Shown here: piece by piece, positions 1-8,306 of the stretch
Layout of the letters: each line of letters starts with the position of its first letter
Position numbering within the stretch: position 1 is the stretch's first letter
NCBI GenBank assembly: GCA_964017965.1
Contig: CAXHNV010000002.1
Location: 248,001 to 312,000, forward strand
Direction of reading: 5' to 3'
DNA: 64,000 bases
From: UBA2883 sp964017965
GTDB lineage: Bacteria > Cyanobacteriota > Vampirovibrionia > Gastranaerophilales > Gastranaerophilaceae
Position numbers and translations under genes: made by a program
Notes under the pieces: model-generated
What the model was told of the DNA's origin: nothing
What the model saw: only the letters and a program-made list of their open reading frames with translations
Databases searched by the model: none

Positions 1-92
1 GATATTGAAAACGGAATAATAACAGCAAACAAACTTACGATAATAATTTGTTCAACTATTTTCAATCTGTTGATAGGAGCTTTTTTTGCCAT
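1..92 (-). CDS. Sensor histidine kinase, N-terminal fragment (cut by window edge)
   Basis: Only the first 30 residues are inside the window. The reading frame opens with ATG at 92 and runs off the left edge. After a short basic start (MAKKAPINRLK) there is a hydrophobic stretch (IIIVSLFAVIIPF) typical of the first membrane helix of a sensor kinase. The ATG lies one base after the stop codon of the response regulator, so the two are co-transcribed and probably translationally coupled. The kinase identity is inferred from this position and the membrane start; no kinase domain is visible here. Confidence 0.55.
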   Translation of the reverse strand, partial: MAKKAPINRLKIVEQIIIVSLFAVIIPFSI

Positions 93-93
93 A

Positions 94-801
94 TTATTCT
101 CCGAATGGTGTAAGTTTATAGCCTACGTTTGTTACTGTATGAAGGTATTTTGGTGTTTTTGAATTCGGTTCAATTTTGTTTCTTAGTCCGCCGACGTGAA
201 CTCTTAACATTCTGACGTCTTCGTCGCTGTCATAACCCCAGACTTCATCTAATAGAGTTGCTAATGTAACAGCGTTATTAAAGTGTTGCATTAAACAATA
301 CAGAATTTCAAACTCTGTTGGTGTGAGTTTGATTTTTTTGTTTAAGATAACACACTCAAGAGTATCAGGGAATATTTTTATATCTCCTGCTTCAAGTGTT
401 TCATTGTTGATAGTATTTTCTTGTACAGGCTGATTACGTCTTAAGAGTACTCGGATTCTCAACAATACTTCTTGAATATCAAACGGTTTTACGAGGTAAT
501 CATCTGCTCCTGAATCGAATCCGTCAGTTTTGTCATCGATAGTACCTTTTGCTGTGAGCATTAAAACCGGTATTGATAGTTTTGCCTGACGAATGTTTTT
601 ACAAACATCAAACCCGTTCATCTTTGGCATCATAACGTCAAGAATAACAAGGTCGTAAGAATTGTTTAATACTTTTGTCAGACCTTCCTTTCCGTCAGAG
701 GCTGTGTCTACAAAGTAACCGCTTTGTGCGATGTCAAATTCAAGTAATTCTCTAATTTCGTCGTCGTCATCTACGATTAGTATTCTTTTTACGTTATCCA
801 T
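94..801 (-). CDS. OmpR/PhoB-family response regulator
   Basis: DNA-binding response regulator of 235 aa. The receiver domain (about 5-120) has the acidic pocket D11-D13, phospho-acceptor D55 in LVILDVMMP, T83 and K105 in VKPFD. A winged-helix effector domain (about 135-232) follows, with the usual LTPTEFEIL and RVHVGGLRNKIE blocks and a terminal VGYKL. It should be phosphorylated by the membrane kinase encoded immediately downstream and then act as a transcription factor. Its targets cannot be read from the sequence. An AAGG motif lies about 9 nt before the ATG, just past the small upstream ORF at 814-951. Confidence 0.93.
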   Translation of the reverse strand: MDNVKRILIVDDDDEIRELLEFDIAQSGYFVDTASDGKEGLTKVLNNSYDLVILDVMMPKMNGFDVCKNIRQAKLSIPVLMLTAKGTIDDKTDGFDSGADDYLVKPFDIQEVLLRIRVLLRRNQPVQENTINNETLEAGDIKIFPDTLECVILNKKIKLTPTEFEILYCLMQHFNNAVTLATLLDEVWGYDSDEDVRMLRVHVGGLRNKIEPNSKTPKYLHTVTNVGYKLTPFGE

Positions 802-813
802 TTATTATTGCCT

Positions 814-951
814 TTATTTGAAGTATTTTTCGGGATAGTTAGTATGGGTTTGAACGATAGTTTTATATTCGTTCTTGTCGATGTTTACACCCATGTTTTT
901 TATATCTAATGAAAATTTCTTTTTCTTTTTTAAAAAATTATACTTTTCCAT
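814..951 (-). CDS. Small basic hypothetical protein (45 aa)
   Basis: A 45-residue frame fits the gap between panD and the response regulator. Its ATG (951-949) starts 2 nt after the panD stop and its TAA ends 12 nt before the regulator ATG. The protein begins MEKYNFLKKKKKF, highly basic, and ends in NYPEKYFK. There is no membrane helix and no known motif. No clear Shine-Dalgarno is seen, so translation would depend on coupling to panD. Its exact fit to an otherwise unused gap supports it; its shortness and AT-rich composition make a chance frame possible. Confidence 0.4.
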   Translation of the reverse strand: MEKYNFLKKKKKFSLDIKNMGVNIDKNEYKTIVQTHTNYPEKYFK

Positions 952-953
952 TT

Positions 954-1301
954 TTATACCATACAATTATCATCGTTGATTTGTACAATGGTAGGTTTGT
1001 AGCCGTCGAGTTCGTCTTCTGTTACGTATCTGTATGAGCAGATGATGATTTTATCACCTTTTTGTACTTTTCTTGCTGCTGCTCCGTTTACGCAAAACAT
1101 TTTAGACCCGCGAGGTCCTTTGATTACGTATGTTTGGAATCTTTCGCCATTGTTTATATCAAGAATGTCAACTTTCTGCCATTCTCTGATTTTTGCAGCG
1201 TCTAATATGTCTTCATCTATTGTTATTGAACCGACGTAATTTAAGTTTGAGTCACTAACTGTAGCTCTATGAATTTTTGAATTTAAAAATTCCAGTAACA
1301 T
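954..1301 (-). CDS. panD: Aspartate 1-decarboxylase (PanD)
   Basis: Pyruvoyl-dependent enzyme that converts L-aspartate to beta-alanine for pantothenate and CoA synthesis. The protein is 115 aa, close to the family length. It contains the self-cleavage site YVGSITID; with the start used here the serine that becomes the pyruvoyl group is residue 25, the standard position. IHRATV near the N terminus and YVIKGPRGS are also family signatures. A frame three codons longer exists (ATG at 1310), but the Shine-Dalgarno AAGGAG (1316-1311) abuts that ATG and is correctly spaced, 9 nt, from the ATG at 1301. PanE for the same pathway is encoded far away at 37511-38413. Confidence 0.95.
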   Translation of the reverse strand: MLLEFLNSKIHRATVSDSNLNYVGSITIDEDILDAAKIREWQKVDILDINNGERFQTYVIKGPRGSKMFCVNGAAARKVQKGDKIIICSYRYVTEDELDGYKPTIVQINDDNCMV

Positions 1302-1344
1302 TTTACACATCTCCTTAACCTGTTTTAATTATACAATAAAAAGA

Positions 1345-2190
1345 TTATGTTTCATTATTAATTTTAAAATAAATATCTTTCAAACGTTTTTTACTTATGT
1401 GGGTATAAAGCTGGGTTGTAGATACGTCACTGTGTCCAAGCAGTTCCTGTACGATACGTAAATCTGCTCCGTTATCCAGAAGGTGAGTTGCAAAAGTATG
1501 ACGCAGCGTATGCGGTGAGATATCTTTGTTAAGGAGTTTTCCGAGCGAATGTATTATTCTGTAGATATCCTGCCTGTTTGTTTCCCTGCCGTCTTCCTGT
1601 AAAAGCAGTTTTTTTGATTGCGGGTTGAGCCCGTCTCTGTATGCAATATATTCTTGCAAGATGTTTTTTGCATAATCACCAAACGGGATTATACGTTCTT
1701 TTGAACCTTTGCCGAAACAGATTATGTGCTGAGCTTTAAGATTTATGTTGTTTATTTCAAGATTACACAGTTCGGAGACCCTTAATCCGCAGCTGTAGAG
1801 CAGCTCTATGACGACCCTTTCCGTTAGTTTTAAATCAAGGTTTGTTAAATTTAGAATGTCGTTTGTTGATAAAACTTTTGGCAGGTGTTTTGGTAATTTA
1901 GCCTGCTCTATAAACGATATCGGGTTGTTGTTTACGTAATTATTTGCACACGCCCATTTAAAAAATGATTTTAGTGCTGAGATTTTTCTTGAGATACTTG
2001 TTTGGGTTAACTTTTGTTCTCTAAGATTTAGGATGAACGAGTTTACATGCAGTTTTGTAATGTTTTCAAGTTCTGTATCACAAAAATCTATGAAAGAGGT
2101 AATGTCTCTTCTATATGCTTGTGAGGTGTTTTCAGACAAGCCCTTTTCTATTTCTATGTAGTTTATAAATTCTGAAATTAACTCGTACAT
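1345..2190 (-). CDS. xerD: Tyrosine site-specific recombinase, XerD type
   Basis: Chromosome-dimer resolution recombinase of 281 aa. An N-terminal SAM-like core-binding domain (about 1-85, ENTSQAYRRD) precedes the catalytic domain, which has the full set R137 (CGLRVSEL), K161 (GKGSKER), H227 and R230 (HTLRH), H253 (LGHSDVSTT) and nucleophile Y262 (YTH). NGADLRIVQELLGHSDVST resembles XerD more than XerC. No partner recombinase is visible nearby. An open frame continues upstream to 2274 but overlaps divergent murC, so ATG 2190 is preferred. That ATG has no Shine-Dalgarno and sits exactly 6 nt after a TATAAT, suggesting a leaderless mRNA. Confidence 0.93.
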   Translation of the reverse strand: MYELISEFINYIEIEKGLSENTSQAYRRDITSFIDFCDTELENITKLHVNSFILNLREQKLTQTSISRKISALKSFFKWACANNYVNNNPISFIEQAKLPKHLPKVLSTNDILNLTNLDLKLTERVVIELLYSCGLRVSELCNLEINNINLKAQHIICFGKGSKERIIPFGDYAKNILQEYIAYRDGLNPQSKKLLLQEDGRETNRQDIYRIIHSLGKLLNKDISPHTLRHTFATHLLDNGADLRIVQELLGHSDVSTTQLYTHISKKRLKDIYFKINNET

Positions 2191-2196
2191 AGTTTT

Positions 2197-2202
2197 ATTA
2201 TA
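2197..2202 (-). promoter_or_regulatory. -10 box 6 nt before xerD start (leaderless-type promoter)
   Basis: TATAAT on the minus strand, followed by AAAACT and the ATG of xerD. Transcription starting 6-7 nt after the -10 box would begin at the start codon itself. No Shine-Dalgarno exists for this gene. The same arrangement recurs in front of several other genes in this window. Confidence 0.5.
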
Positions 2203-2261
2203 TATTATTAATGTTATAATTGTAATATACTTTTTATTAAAGAGGTTTAAACGGAGAAAAG

Positions 2262-3620
2262 ATGAACAAAACATATCATTTTATTGCTGTTGGCGGTGTT
2301 GGAATGAGCGGGCTTGCAAAATATCTTTTGCAAGAAGGCTTTAGTGTTTCAGGTTCAGATATTTCTGAGAGCAAATATACAAAACAACTTGTTGATTTAG
2401 GCGGCAAGATTTATATCGGTCATAATGCTGATAATGTTCCTGAAAATGCTGTTGTAGTTGTGAGTTCTGCAATCAGAGAATCAAACGTTGAACTTATGAG
2501 AGCAAGAGAACTTGGTTTGAAGGTTTATCACCGTTCTGATTTGTTGGCGGAATTATCTTCAAGAAAACCAATGTTTATCGGTTTTTCCGGTACTCACGGC
2601 AAGACTACAACCAGCGGTATGGCATCTTATTTGTTGTCTAAATCTTCGTTGAATCCTTCGTATGTTGTTGGCGGAATTATTCCTGAATACAATACGAATG
2701 CTGAGTTTACTGATAATGATATTTTTATTGCGGAACTTGATGAAAGTGACGGTACTATTGTAAAATACAGCCCTAAAATTCTTGTTATTAACAATCTTGA
2801 GCCGGACCATTTAGACTTTTATACTGACGGCATGGTGTCTTTATTAAAAACTTTTGAAACTGTTTTATCTAATTTATCTGAAGGTGCGAAAGTACTTGTT
2901 AATAATGATAATGAAGGTGTTATGCAGCTAAAGGGAGCTTCTGACTATATTTCTTACGGCTTGAAAGAAGCCGATTACGTTGCTAAAAACATTGTTTATA
3001 ACCATGGTTCAACAACATTTGATGTTGTTTATAAGAATGAACTTTTATGCAGTATAAAGATTATTCTTCCCGGTGTTCATAATGTTTATAACGCTCTTGC
3101 CGTTACTGCTGCTTTACATCAAGCGGGTTGTGATGTGGCTTCAATTGTTAGACATTTTGAAACATTCACAGGTATGGGAAGACGTTTTCAAAAGGTTGCA
3201 GAGCTTGGTTCAATAGTTGTTTACGATGATTATGCTCATCATCCGACCGAGATTAAATCAACGCTTTCTGCAATGAAATCATTTACGGATAAAAAGGTTG
3301 TTGCAGTTTTTCAACCTCACAGATATTCAAGACTACAAAGTCTTTGGGAAGATTTTAAAACAGCTCTTGTTGATGCGGATAGAGTTATTGTTACGGATGT
3401 TTATGCCGCTTCTGAAGATGAAATTGAAGGTGTTAATTCACAGAACTTTGTTAATGAACTTGACGGCGCTGAATATATAGCGGGCTCAATTTCTGATGTA
3501 GCAAAACAGTTGCTGCCTACTTTAGAAGAGAACACTGTTGTTATTGGTCTTGGTGCAGGAACGATTACTAACCTTGCTAAAGAACTTAAGAATGCGAAAG
3601 AGGAATTACTTTGGAAATAA
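2262..3620 (+). CDS. murC: UDP-N-acetylmuramate--L-alanine ligase (MurC)
   Basis: Cytoplasmic Mur ligase that adds L-alanine to UDP-MurNAc with ATP, the first step of the stem peptide. The 452-aa protein starts with the Rossmann motif GGVGMSGLAKYLL. It has the ATP loop GTHGKTTT at 110-117, the central-domain ELDESDGT and LEPDHLDFY motifs, and the C-terminal VFQPHRYSR block. GGAG 5 nt before the ATG is the ribosome site. It is the first gene of a tight cluster, murC-murB-ddl-ftsQ, with a divergent promoter region shared with xerD; a TATAAT at 2215-2220 could serve it. Confidence 0.97.
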   Translation: MNKTYHFIAVGGVGMSGLAKYLLQEGFSVSGSDISESKYTKQLVDLGGKIYIGHNADNVPENAVVVVSSAIRESNVELMRARELGLKVYHRSDLLAELSSRKPMFIGFSGTHGKTTTSGMASYLLSKSSLNPSYVVGGIIPEYNTNAEFTDNDIFIAELDESDGTIVKYSPKILVINNLEPDHLDFYTDGMVSLLKTFETVLSNLSEGAKVLVNNDNEGVMQLKGASDYISYGLKEADYVAKNIVYNHGSTTFDVVYKNELLCSIKIILPGVHNVYNALAVTAALHQAGCDVASIVRHFETFTGMGRRFQKVAELGSIVVYDDYAHHPTEIKSTLSAMKSFTDKKVVAVFQPHRYSRLQSLWEDFKTALVDADRVIVTDVYAASEDEIEGVNSQNFVNELDGAEYIAGSISDVAKQLLPTLEENTVVIGLGAGTITNLAKELKNAKEELLWK

Positions 3621-4537
3621 ATGACATTGAACTAAAAGAGAATTTTGATATTTCTACAATGACAAGTTTTAAGGTTGGCGGACTTGTGAAAAAAGTCTAC
3701 TTCCCGACTAACCAGAAAGAGTTTGTCTTCCTTTTACAGAACGTTAAAAATCCTATTGTATTAGGTGCTTGTTCAAATGTTATATTCTCATCTCAAGGTT
3801 ATGACGGAGTCGTTATTTCTACTGTAAAGATGAACAACCTCGCTGTAAGAGGTAAAAAAATGTTACTTGATTGTGGTGTTAAGGGGCCTATGGCATCACA
3901 AACCGCTTATCAAAACGGATTGAGTGGGTTTGAATTTATGATAGGATTCCCCGGCTCTATTGGCGGTAACGTATTTATGAACGCCGGTGCACACGGACAA
4001 ACTGTTGCAGATACTTTTGTTCAGGCTTGTGTTTACGATACAAAGCAAAAAGAGGTGGCTTATTTATCGAAGAAAGATATGGAGTTCGATTACAGACATT
4101 CGCTACTTCATAATGGCAGATATATTTTGTTGGAAGCTGAATTTGAGCTGAAAAAGGACGATAAAGGCGTTATCAAAGCTTTAATGGATAGAAATTTAGA
4201 GTTTAGAAAGACGATTCAACCGTCATTGGCTATGCCGAATGCGGGCAGTGTGTTTAAGAACCCTGAAAACGATTCTGCGGGTAGATTGTTAGATAAAGCG
4301 GGTGTTAAATCTTTTGAAGTTAACGGGGTTAAGGTTTGGGAAAAACACGCAAACTTTATTGTTAATACTAATAATGGCAGTTCAGAAGATATTTTAGAAC
4401 TTATTTATAAAATGTATACACAGGTAAAAGATACGTATACTATTGAATTAGAGCCTGAGATTAGGTTTATTGGGAAGAAATCAAAACGTGAGGAAGAAAT
4501 ATGCAAACAAATTTACAAGACAAAGATATTAAAATAG
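3611..4537 (+). CDS. murB: UDP-N-acetylenolpyruvoylglucosamine reductase (MurB)
   Basis: FAD/NADPH enzyme that reduces enolpyruvyl-UDP-GlcNAc to UDP-MurNAc. The 308-aa protein shows the FAD-binding STMTSFKVGG start, LGACSNVIF, FMIGFPGSIGGNVFMNAGAHG, YRHS, and the catalytic NAGSVFKNP serine and C-terminal LEPEIRFIG glutamate. It starts with TTG at 3611, inside the last codons of murC; no in-frame ATG precedes the FAD motif, and AGAGG at 3599-3603 is correctly spaced. It overlaps murC by 10 nt and ddl by 37 nt, an unusually long overlap that implies coupled translation. Confidence 0.96.
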   Translation: MEINDIELKENFDISTMTSFKVGGLVKKVYFPTNQKEFVFLLQNVKNPIVLGACSNVIFSSQGYDGVVISTVKMNNLAVRGKKMLLDCGVKGPMASQTAYQNGLSGFEFMIGFPGSIGGNVFMNAGAHGQTVADTFVQACVYDTKQKEVAYLSKKDMEFDYRHSLLHNGRYILLEAEFELKKDDKGVIKALMDRNLEFRKTIQPSLAMPNAGSVFKNPENDSAGRLLDKAGVKSFEVNGVKVWEKHANFIVNTNNGSSEDILELIYKMYTQVKDTYTIELEPEIRFIGKKSKREEEICKQIYKTKILK

Positions 4538-5436
4538 CTGTTTTATGCGGCGGGTTCTCTTCGGAAAGAGAAGTTTCACTTCGTTCAGGTAAGAATTGTT
4601 TGAATGCTCTTTTACGTTCGGGTTATAAGAATGCGAAACTCGTTGACGTTACAACAAATATCGCTAATGATTTGAAAGAGTTTGATGTTGCGTATAACGC
4701 TTTGCACGGCAAATACGGTGAAGACGGATGTATTCAGGGTGTTTTGGAACTGTTAAAGATTCCTTATACTGGCTGCGGTGTTATGGCAAGTGCTATAGGT
4801 ATGAATAAAGAGTATACTAAGAAAATCCTTAGAGACTCAGGTTTATGTCTTATCAAGTCTGTTTGTATTACAAAAGAAGATGATGTGTTTGAATCAACAA
4901 AGGATTTGAAATATCCGTTAATGGTAAAACCTGTTTGTGAAGGTTCAAGCTTTGGTATGAGCAAAGTCGATACAAAAGATGAGTTGGAAAATGCTATCGC
5001 TGAGGCTCTAAAGTTTAATCAAGATGTGCTTATTGAAGAATATGTTGTTGGTGTTAATGTAACAGTCGGTGTTTTGGAAAAAGACGGTGTTCCGTTTGCT
5101 ACAGATATTCTTGAACTTAGACCTCACAATGAATGGTACGATTATGAAGCTAAGTATACCAAAGGTATGACAGATTTTATTCTCCCTGCTGAAATATCTG
5201 ATGAGATGACAGAACTTGTTAAGTCTCATGCGGTTAAAGCTTTTAATGCGTGCGGATGCAGCAGTGTTTCAAGGATAGATTTTATTATTGTTGATGAAAT
5301 TCCTTATATTTTAGAAATAAACACAAGTCCGGGTATGACCGATACGAGTGATTTGCCTGCTCAATGTGCTTCTATGGGGATTTCTTATGATGAATTGGTT
5401 GAACTTATTTTGATGAGCGCGGGTTTAAATAAATAA
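4501..5436 (+). CDS. ddl: D-alanine--D-alanine ligase
   Basis: ATP-grasp ligase making the D-Ala-D-Ala terminus of the peptidoglycan precursor. 311 aa, normal length. GGFSSEREVSLRSG at the N terminus binds the first D-Ala. Central features are YTGCGVMASAIGMNKEYTK, VKPVCEGSSFGM, the omega-loop motif WYDYEAKYTKG and the metal-binding LEINTSPGMT. The tyrosine in the omega-loop motif is the D-Ala, not D-Lac, version. The start lies 37 nt inside murB with GAGGAAG just upstream. The stop overlaps the ftsQ start by one base (TAATG). Confidence 0.96.
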   Translation: MQTNLQDKDIKIAVLCGGFSSEREVSLRSGKNCLNALLRSGYKNAKLVDVTTNIANDLKEFDVAYNALHGKYGEDGCIQGVLELLKIPYTGCGVMASAIGMNKEYTKKILRDSGLCLIKSVCITKEDDVFESTKDLKYPLMVKPVCEGSSFGMSKVDTKDELENAIAEALKFNQDVLIEEYVVGVNVTVGVLEKDGVPFATDILELRPHNEWYDYEAKYTKGMTDFILPAEISDEMTELVKSHAVKAFNACGCSSVSRIDFIIVDEIPYILEINTSPGMTDTSDLPAQCASMGISYDELVELILMSAGLNK

Positions 5437-6356
5437 TGTTTGATAACGAAAATGAAACTAACCAATATTCTGAGAACTATCCTTTTTATGAGGACGATGA
5501 CAGTACTATCAGTAAATATCAAGTTGATAGAAGATTAAAGCAGTCTCAATTAAAAAGACAGGTTCGTAAGTCTAAGCACCAAATCAATATGGCGCTGTTT
5601 TTTTCAAGAATATTTTTGTTGGTTTTATTGATATTTATAATAGCAAATTTGTTCAGGTTAAAATACTGGCGATTGAATCCTAAGGCGTTTAGCAGTTTGG
5701 GGAATACTTCTATTAAGATAGAAAACAATATGATTGTCAGTTCTGACAAGATATTGCGTGCTATTCAACAAAACGAAGTTCCTACTTGCCCGATTTTTCT
5801 GTTGAACACAGATGAGATAAAAAAATCTATTTTAGAGATTACGCCTATACAGAATGTTTATATCAAGCGTTTCTGGTTCCCGGCAAGGTTAGAAATTCTT
5901 GTTCAGGAACGTGAGCCGGCGATTGTAATCGCACCAAACGAGAATGTTCCGCCGATAGCGTTTTATACTAAAGACGGGACGCTTGTCGGACGTTCATATT
6001 TACCGTTAGATTCAAGTTTCAAGACTGTTAAAGTGCTCACTTACGGCTATAATTCATCTTTTAAATTTGATAAGAAAAAGATTGATTTTTTGTTGAATGT
6101 TGCCAAAGATATTGAAAACTATTCAAAAGAATCAGTTGTGTATATTGATTTAAGAAACCCTGACGATGTATTTGTACAGATACCGACTGTTAAAATTAAG
6201 CTTGGTTCTATATCATCAGAGACTTACCCTGATACTTTGAAGAAGATTAAGGGGTTGCCGTCTATCTTACCAAAGGTAAAGATGTTGGATAAGAAAGTTA
6301 AATACGTCGATTTGAGGTGGCAAAATAACTTGTATTATATTAAACTTGCAGAATAA
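5436..6356 (+). CDS. ftsQ: FtsQ-like POTRA-domain cell division protein
   Basis: Bitopic membrane protein of 306 aa. An acidic then basic cytoplasmic tail (1-50) leads to one membrane helix (about 53-72, MALFFSRIFLLVLLIFIIANL). A periplasmic POTRA-like region follows, including the IQNVYIKRFWFPARLEILVQEREPA block. The FtsQ call rests on this architecture and on its place directly after murC-murB-ddl, as in the dcw cluster; the sequence itself is divergent. FtsA and FtsZ do not follow: the next gene is ffh. Start overlaps the ddl stop (TAATG). Confidence 0.82.
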   Translation: MFDNENETNQYSENYPFYEDDDSTISKYQVDRRLKQSQLKRQVRKSKHQINMALFFSRIFLLVLLIFIIANLFRLKYWRLNPKAFSSLGNTSIKIENNMIVSSDKILRAIQQNEVPTCPIFLLNTDEIKKSILEITPIQNVYIKRFWFPARLEILVQEREPAIVIAPNENVPPIAFYTKDGTLVGRSYLPLDSSFKTVKVLTYGYNSSFKFDKKKIDFLLNVAKDIENYSKESVVYIDLRNPDDVFVQIPTVKIKLGSISSETYPDTLKKIKGLPSILPKVKMLDKKVKYVDLRWQNNLYYIKLAE

Positions 6357-6368
6357 ACGGAGAAGGAT

Positions 6369-7760
6369 ATGTTTGAATCGTTATCGGATAAATTACAGGA
6401 AATAATTCAGGACACCGCAAGGGTTAAGGAGTTAACTCAAGAGAACATGAAAGAGGCGTTGAGAGAGATTAGACGCTCGCTTCTTGCTGCGGATGTTAAT
6501 TTACGTGTTGTAAAGTCGTTTATTTCCAATATCAAAGATAAGGCTGAGGGCGAAGATATTATTAAGGGGGTTAATCCTTCTCAACAGTTGATTAAGATAG
6601 TTAATGACGAGTTGATTAATATATTGGGTAAAACTCAGGTGCCTTTGAACTTGTCGAATTCTCCAAGTGTTATTATGATGTTGGGTTTGCAGGGTTCAGG
6701 TAAAACGACATCTTCAGCTAAATTGGCTGTTAAGCTTAAAGCAGAGGGTAAAAGACCTTTACTTGTTGCTTGTGACGTTTATAGACCGGCTGCTGTTACC
6801 CAGTTAAAAACGCTGGCTTCTCAGATAGATGTTGAATGCTTTTCTGTTGAAGGTTCTACGGATGTTGTAGATATCGTTAAGAAGGCAAAAGAGTACGCTA
6901 ATGAAAACCATTATAATGTGATTATTTTGGATACGGCAGGTCGTTTGCAGATTGATGTTAATATGATGGCGGAGCTTTTATTGATTGACAGAATGTTCCA
7001 CCCTGATGAAAAACTCCTTGTTATCGATTCAATGGTAGGTCAGGAAGCTGTTAACGTTGCTGAAAACTTTAATGAACAGCTTGAACTTACGGGGATTGTT
7101 TTAACTAAGTTAGACGGTGATTCTCGCGGTGGTGCGGCTTTGAGCGTTTCTTATTGTACGGGTAAACCTATTAAACTTACTGGTACGGGTGAAAAGTTAA
7201 ACGCTTTAGAAGATTTCTATCCTGAACGTATTGCAAACCGTATTTTAGGTATGGGTGATATAGTTTCACTTGTAGAAAGAGCAAAAGAGGTTATTGATGA
7301 GAAAGAGGCACTTGAACTTGAAAAGAAAATGGCTAAGGCAGAGTTCTCGTTCAACGATTTTCTTAAGATGAAAAAACAGATGAGTATGTTTGGTTCTCTG
7401 GATCGGATTATGGGTATGTTGCCGGGGTTGAATCTTTCAAAAGATGATAAGGCGCTGATTTCTCACGAGGGCGAAAAACAGTTTAAGAAGATTGAAGTTT
7501 TTATCCAGAGTATGACGGAAGAAGAGAGAAATAACCCACAGTTGCTTAATTCAAGCCGCAAGAGAAGAATTTCTGAAGGTTCGGGGATTAGTATTCATGA
7601 TGTGAATATTTTTATAAAACAGTTTGAACAAATGCGTGAGATGATGAAAGGTTTTAATGGGATGAAGAAGAACTTTTCTAAGTTATCTAAAATGGGTAAT
7701 AATCTTGGCGGAAAGCTTGGTATGAAACAAATGATGCAAAATATGAGACGGTTTAAGTAA
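6369..7760 (+). CDS. ffh: Signal recognition particle protein (Ffh/SRP54)
   Basis: GTPase subunit of the signal recognition particle, delivering nascent membrane and secreted proteins to the translocon. 463 aa. An N domain (1-95) precedes the G domain with P-loop GLQGSGKTT at 106-114, DTAGR, TKLDGDSRGGAALS and the GTGEKL motif. The C-terminal M domain (about 325-463) is rich in methionine (MKKQMSMFGSL, MREMMKGFNGM, MKQMMQNMRRF) and binds 4.5S RNA and signal peptides. It follows ftsQ by 12 nt with GGAGAAGGAT ahead of the ATG, so it may be in the same transcript. No 4.5S RNA gene is seen here. Confidence 0.97.
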   Translation: MFESLSDKLQEIIQDTARVKELTQENMKEALREIRRSLLAADVNLRVVKSFISNIKDKAEGEDIIKGVNPSQQLIKIVNDELINILGKTQVPLNLSNSPSVIMMLGLQGSGKTTSSAKLAVKLKAEGKRPLLVACDVYRPAAVTQLKTLASQIDVECFSVEGSTDVVDIVKKAKEYANENHYNVIILDTAGRLQIDVNMMAELLLIDRMFHPDEKLLVIDSMVGQEAVNVAENFNEQLELTGIVLTKLDGDSRGGAALSVSYCTGKPIKLTGTGEKLNALEDFYPERIANRILGMGDIVSLVERAKEVIDEKEALELEKKMAKAEFSFNDFLKMKKQMSMFGSLDRIMGMLPGLNLSKDDKALISHEGEKQFKKIEVFIQSMTEEERNNPQLLNSSRKRRISEGSGISIHDVNIFIKQFEQMREMMKGFNGMKKNFSKLSKMGNNLGGKLGMKQMMQNMRRFK

Positions 7761-7832
7761 GTTTTGCGTTCTTGTTTAAAGTTTGTTTTTATGGTGTAAT
7801 ATAAAAGGAAATATGAAAGTAGGAGTTTTATA

Positions 7833-8306
7833 ATGCTAACAGAAGAAAGAACATTTGTCGCAATTAAGCCTGATGGTGTACAAAGAGGGTTAATTGGGGA
7901 TATCGTTACCAGATTTGAAAGAAAAGGTTTCAAGATTATGGGCATGAAACTCCTAATGGTTTCTGATAAGCAAGCAGCTGACCATTATGCTGAACACGAG
8001 GGTAAACCTTTCTATCCGAGATTGGTTAAGTATATACAAAGCGGTCCTGTTGTTGCTATGGTTATTAAGGGTTACAACGTAGTTGAAAGCGTTAGACATA
8101 TTGTTGGTGCTACAAGCCCGTTAAAAGCTGATGTTGGTACGATTAGAGCTGACTTTGCTCAGGTTATGGAATACAATGTTGTTCACGCTTCTGATTCTGT
8201 TGAAAGTGCAGAACGTGAAATAGCTATTTATTTTGATGAAAACGAAATTTTTGATACGTGGAAAACTAAAACAGAAGAGTTAATTGAAGAAGATGAGTTA
8301 CTCTAA
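7833..8306 (+). CDS. ndk: Nucleoside diphosphate kinase
   Basis: Transfers the gamma phosphate of ATP to NDPs through a phosphohistidine. ERTFVAIKPDGVQRGLIG is the family start. The active-site histidine is H118 in NVVHASDS, and GATSPLKADVGTIRADF is also typical. At 157 aa it is slightly longer than the usual ~140 because of an acidic C-terminal tail (EELIEEDELL) that lies in the overlap with tgt. AGGAG precedes the ATG. The gap before it (7761-7832) may hold a promoter, but I see no strong match. Confidence 0.97.
   Translation: MLTEERTFVAIKPDGVQRGLIGDIVTRFERKGFKIMGMKLLMVSDKQAADHYAEHEGKPFYPRLVKYIQSGPVVAMVIKGYNVVESVRHIVGATSPLKADVGTIRADFAQVMEYNVVHASDSVESAEREIAIYFDENEIFDTWKTKTEELIEEDELL

Noticed and set aside
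1345..2274. Longer xerD frame starting at 2274
   Set aside because: It overlaps the divergent murC start, and the extra 28 residues are AT-rich intergenic sequence with no family similarity.
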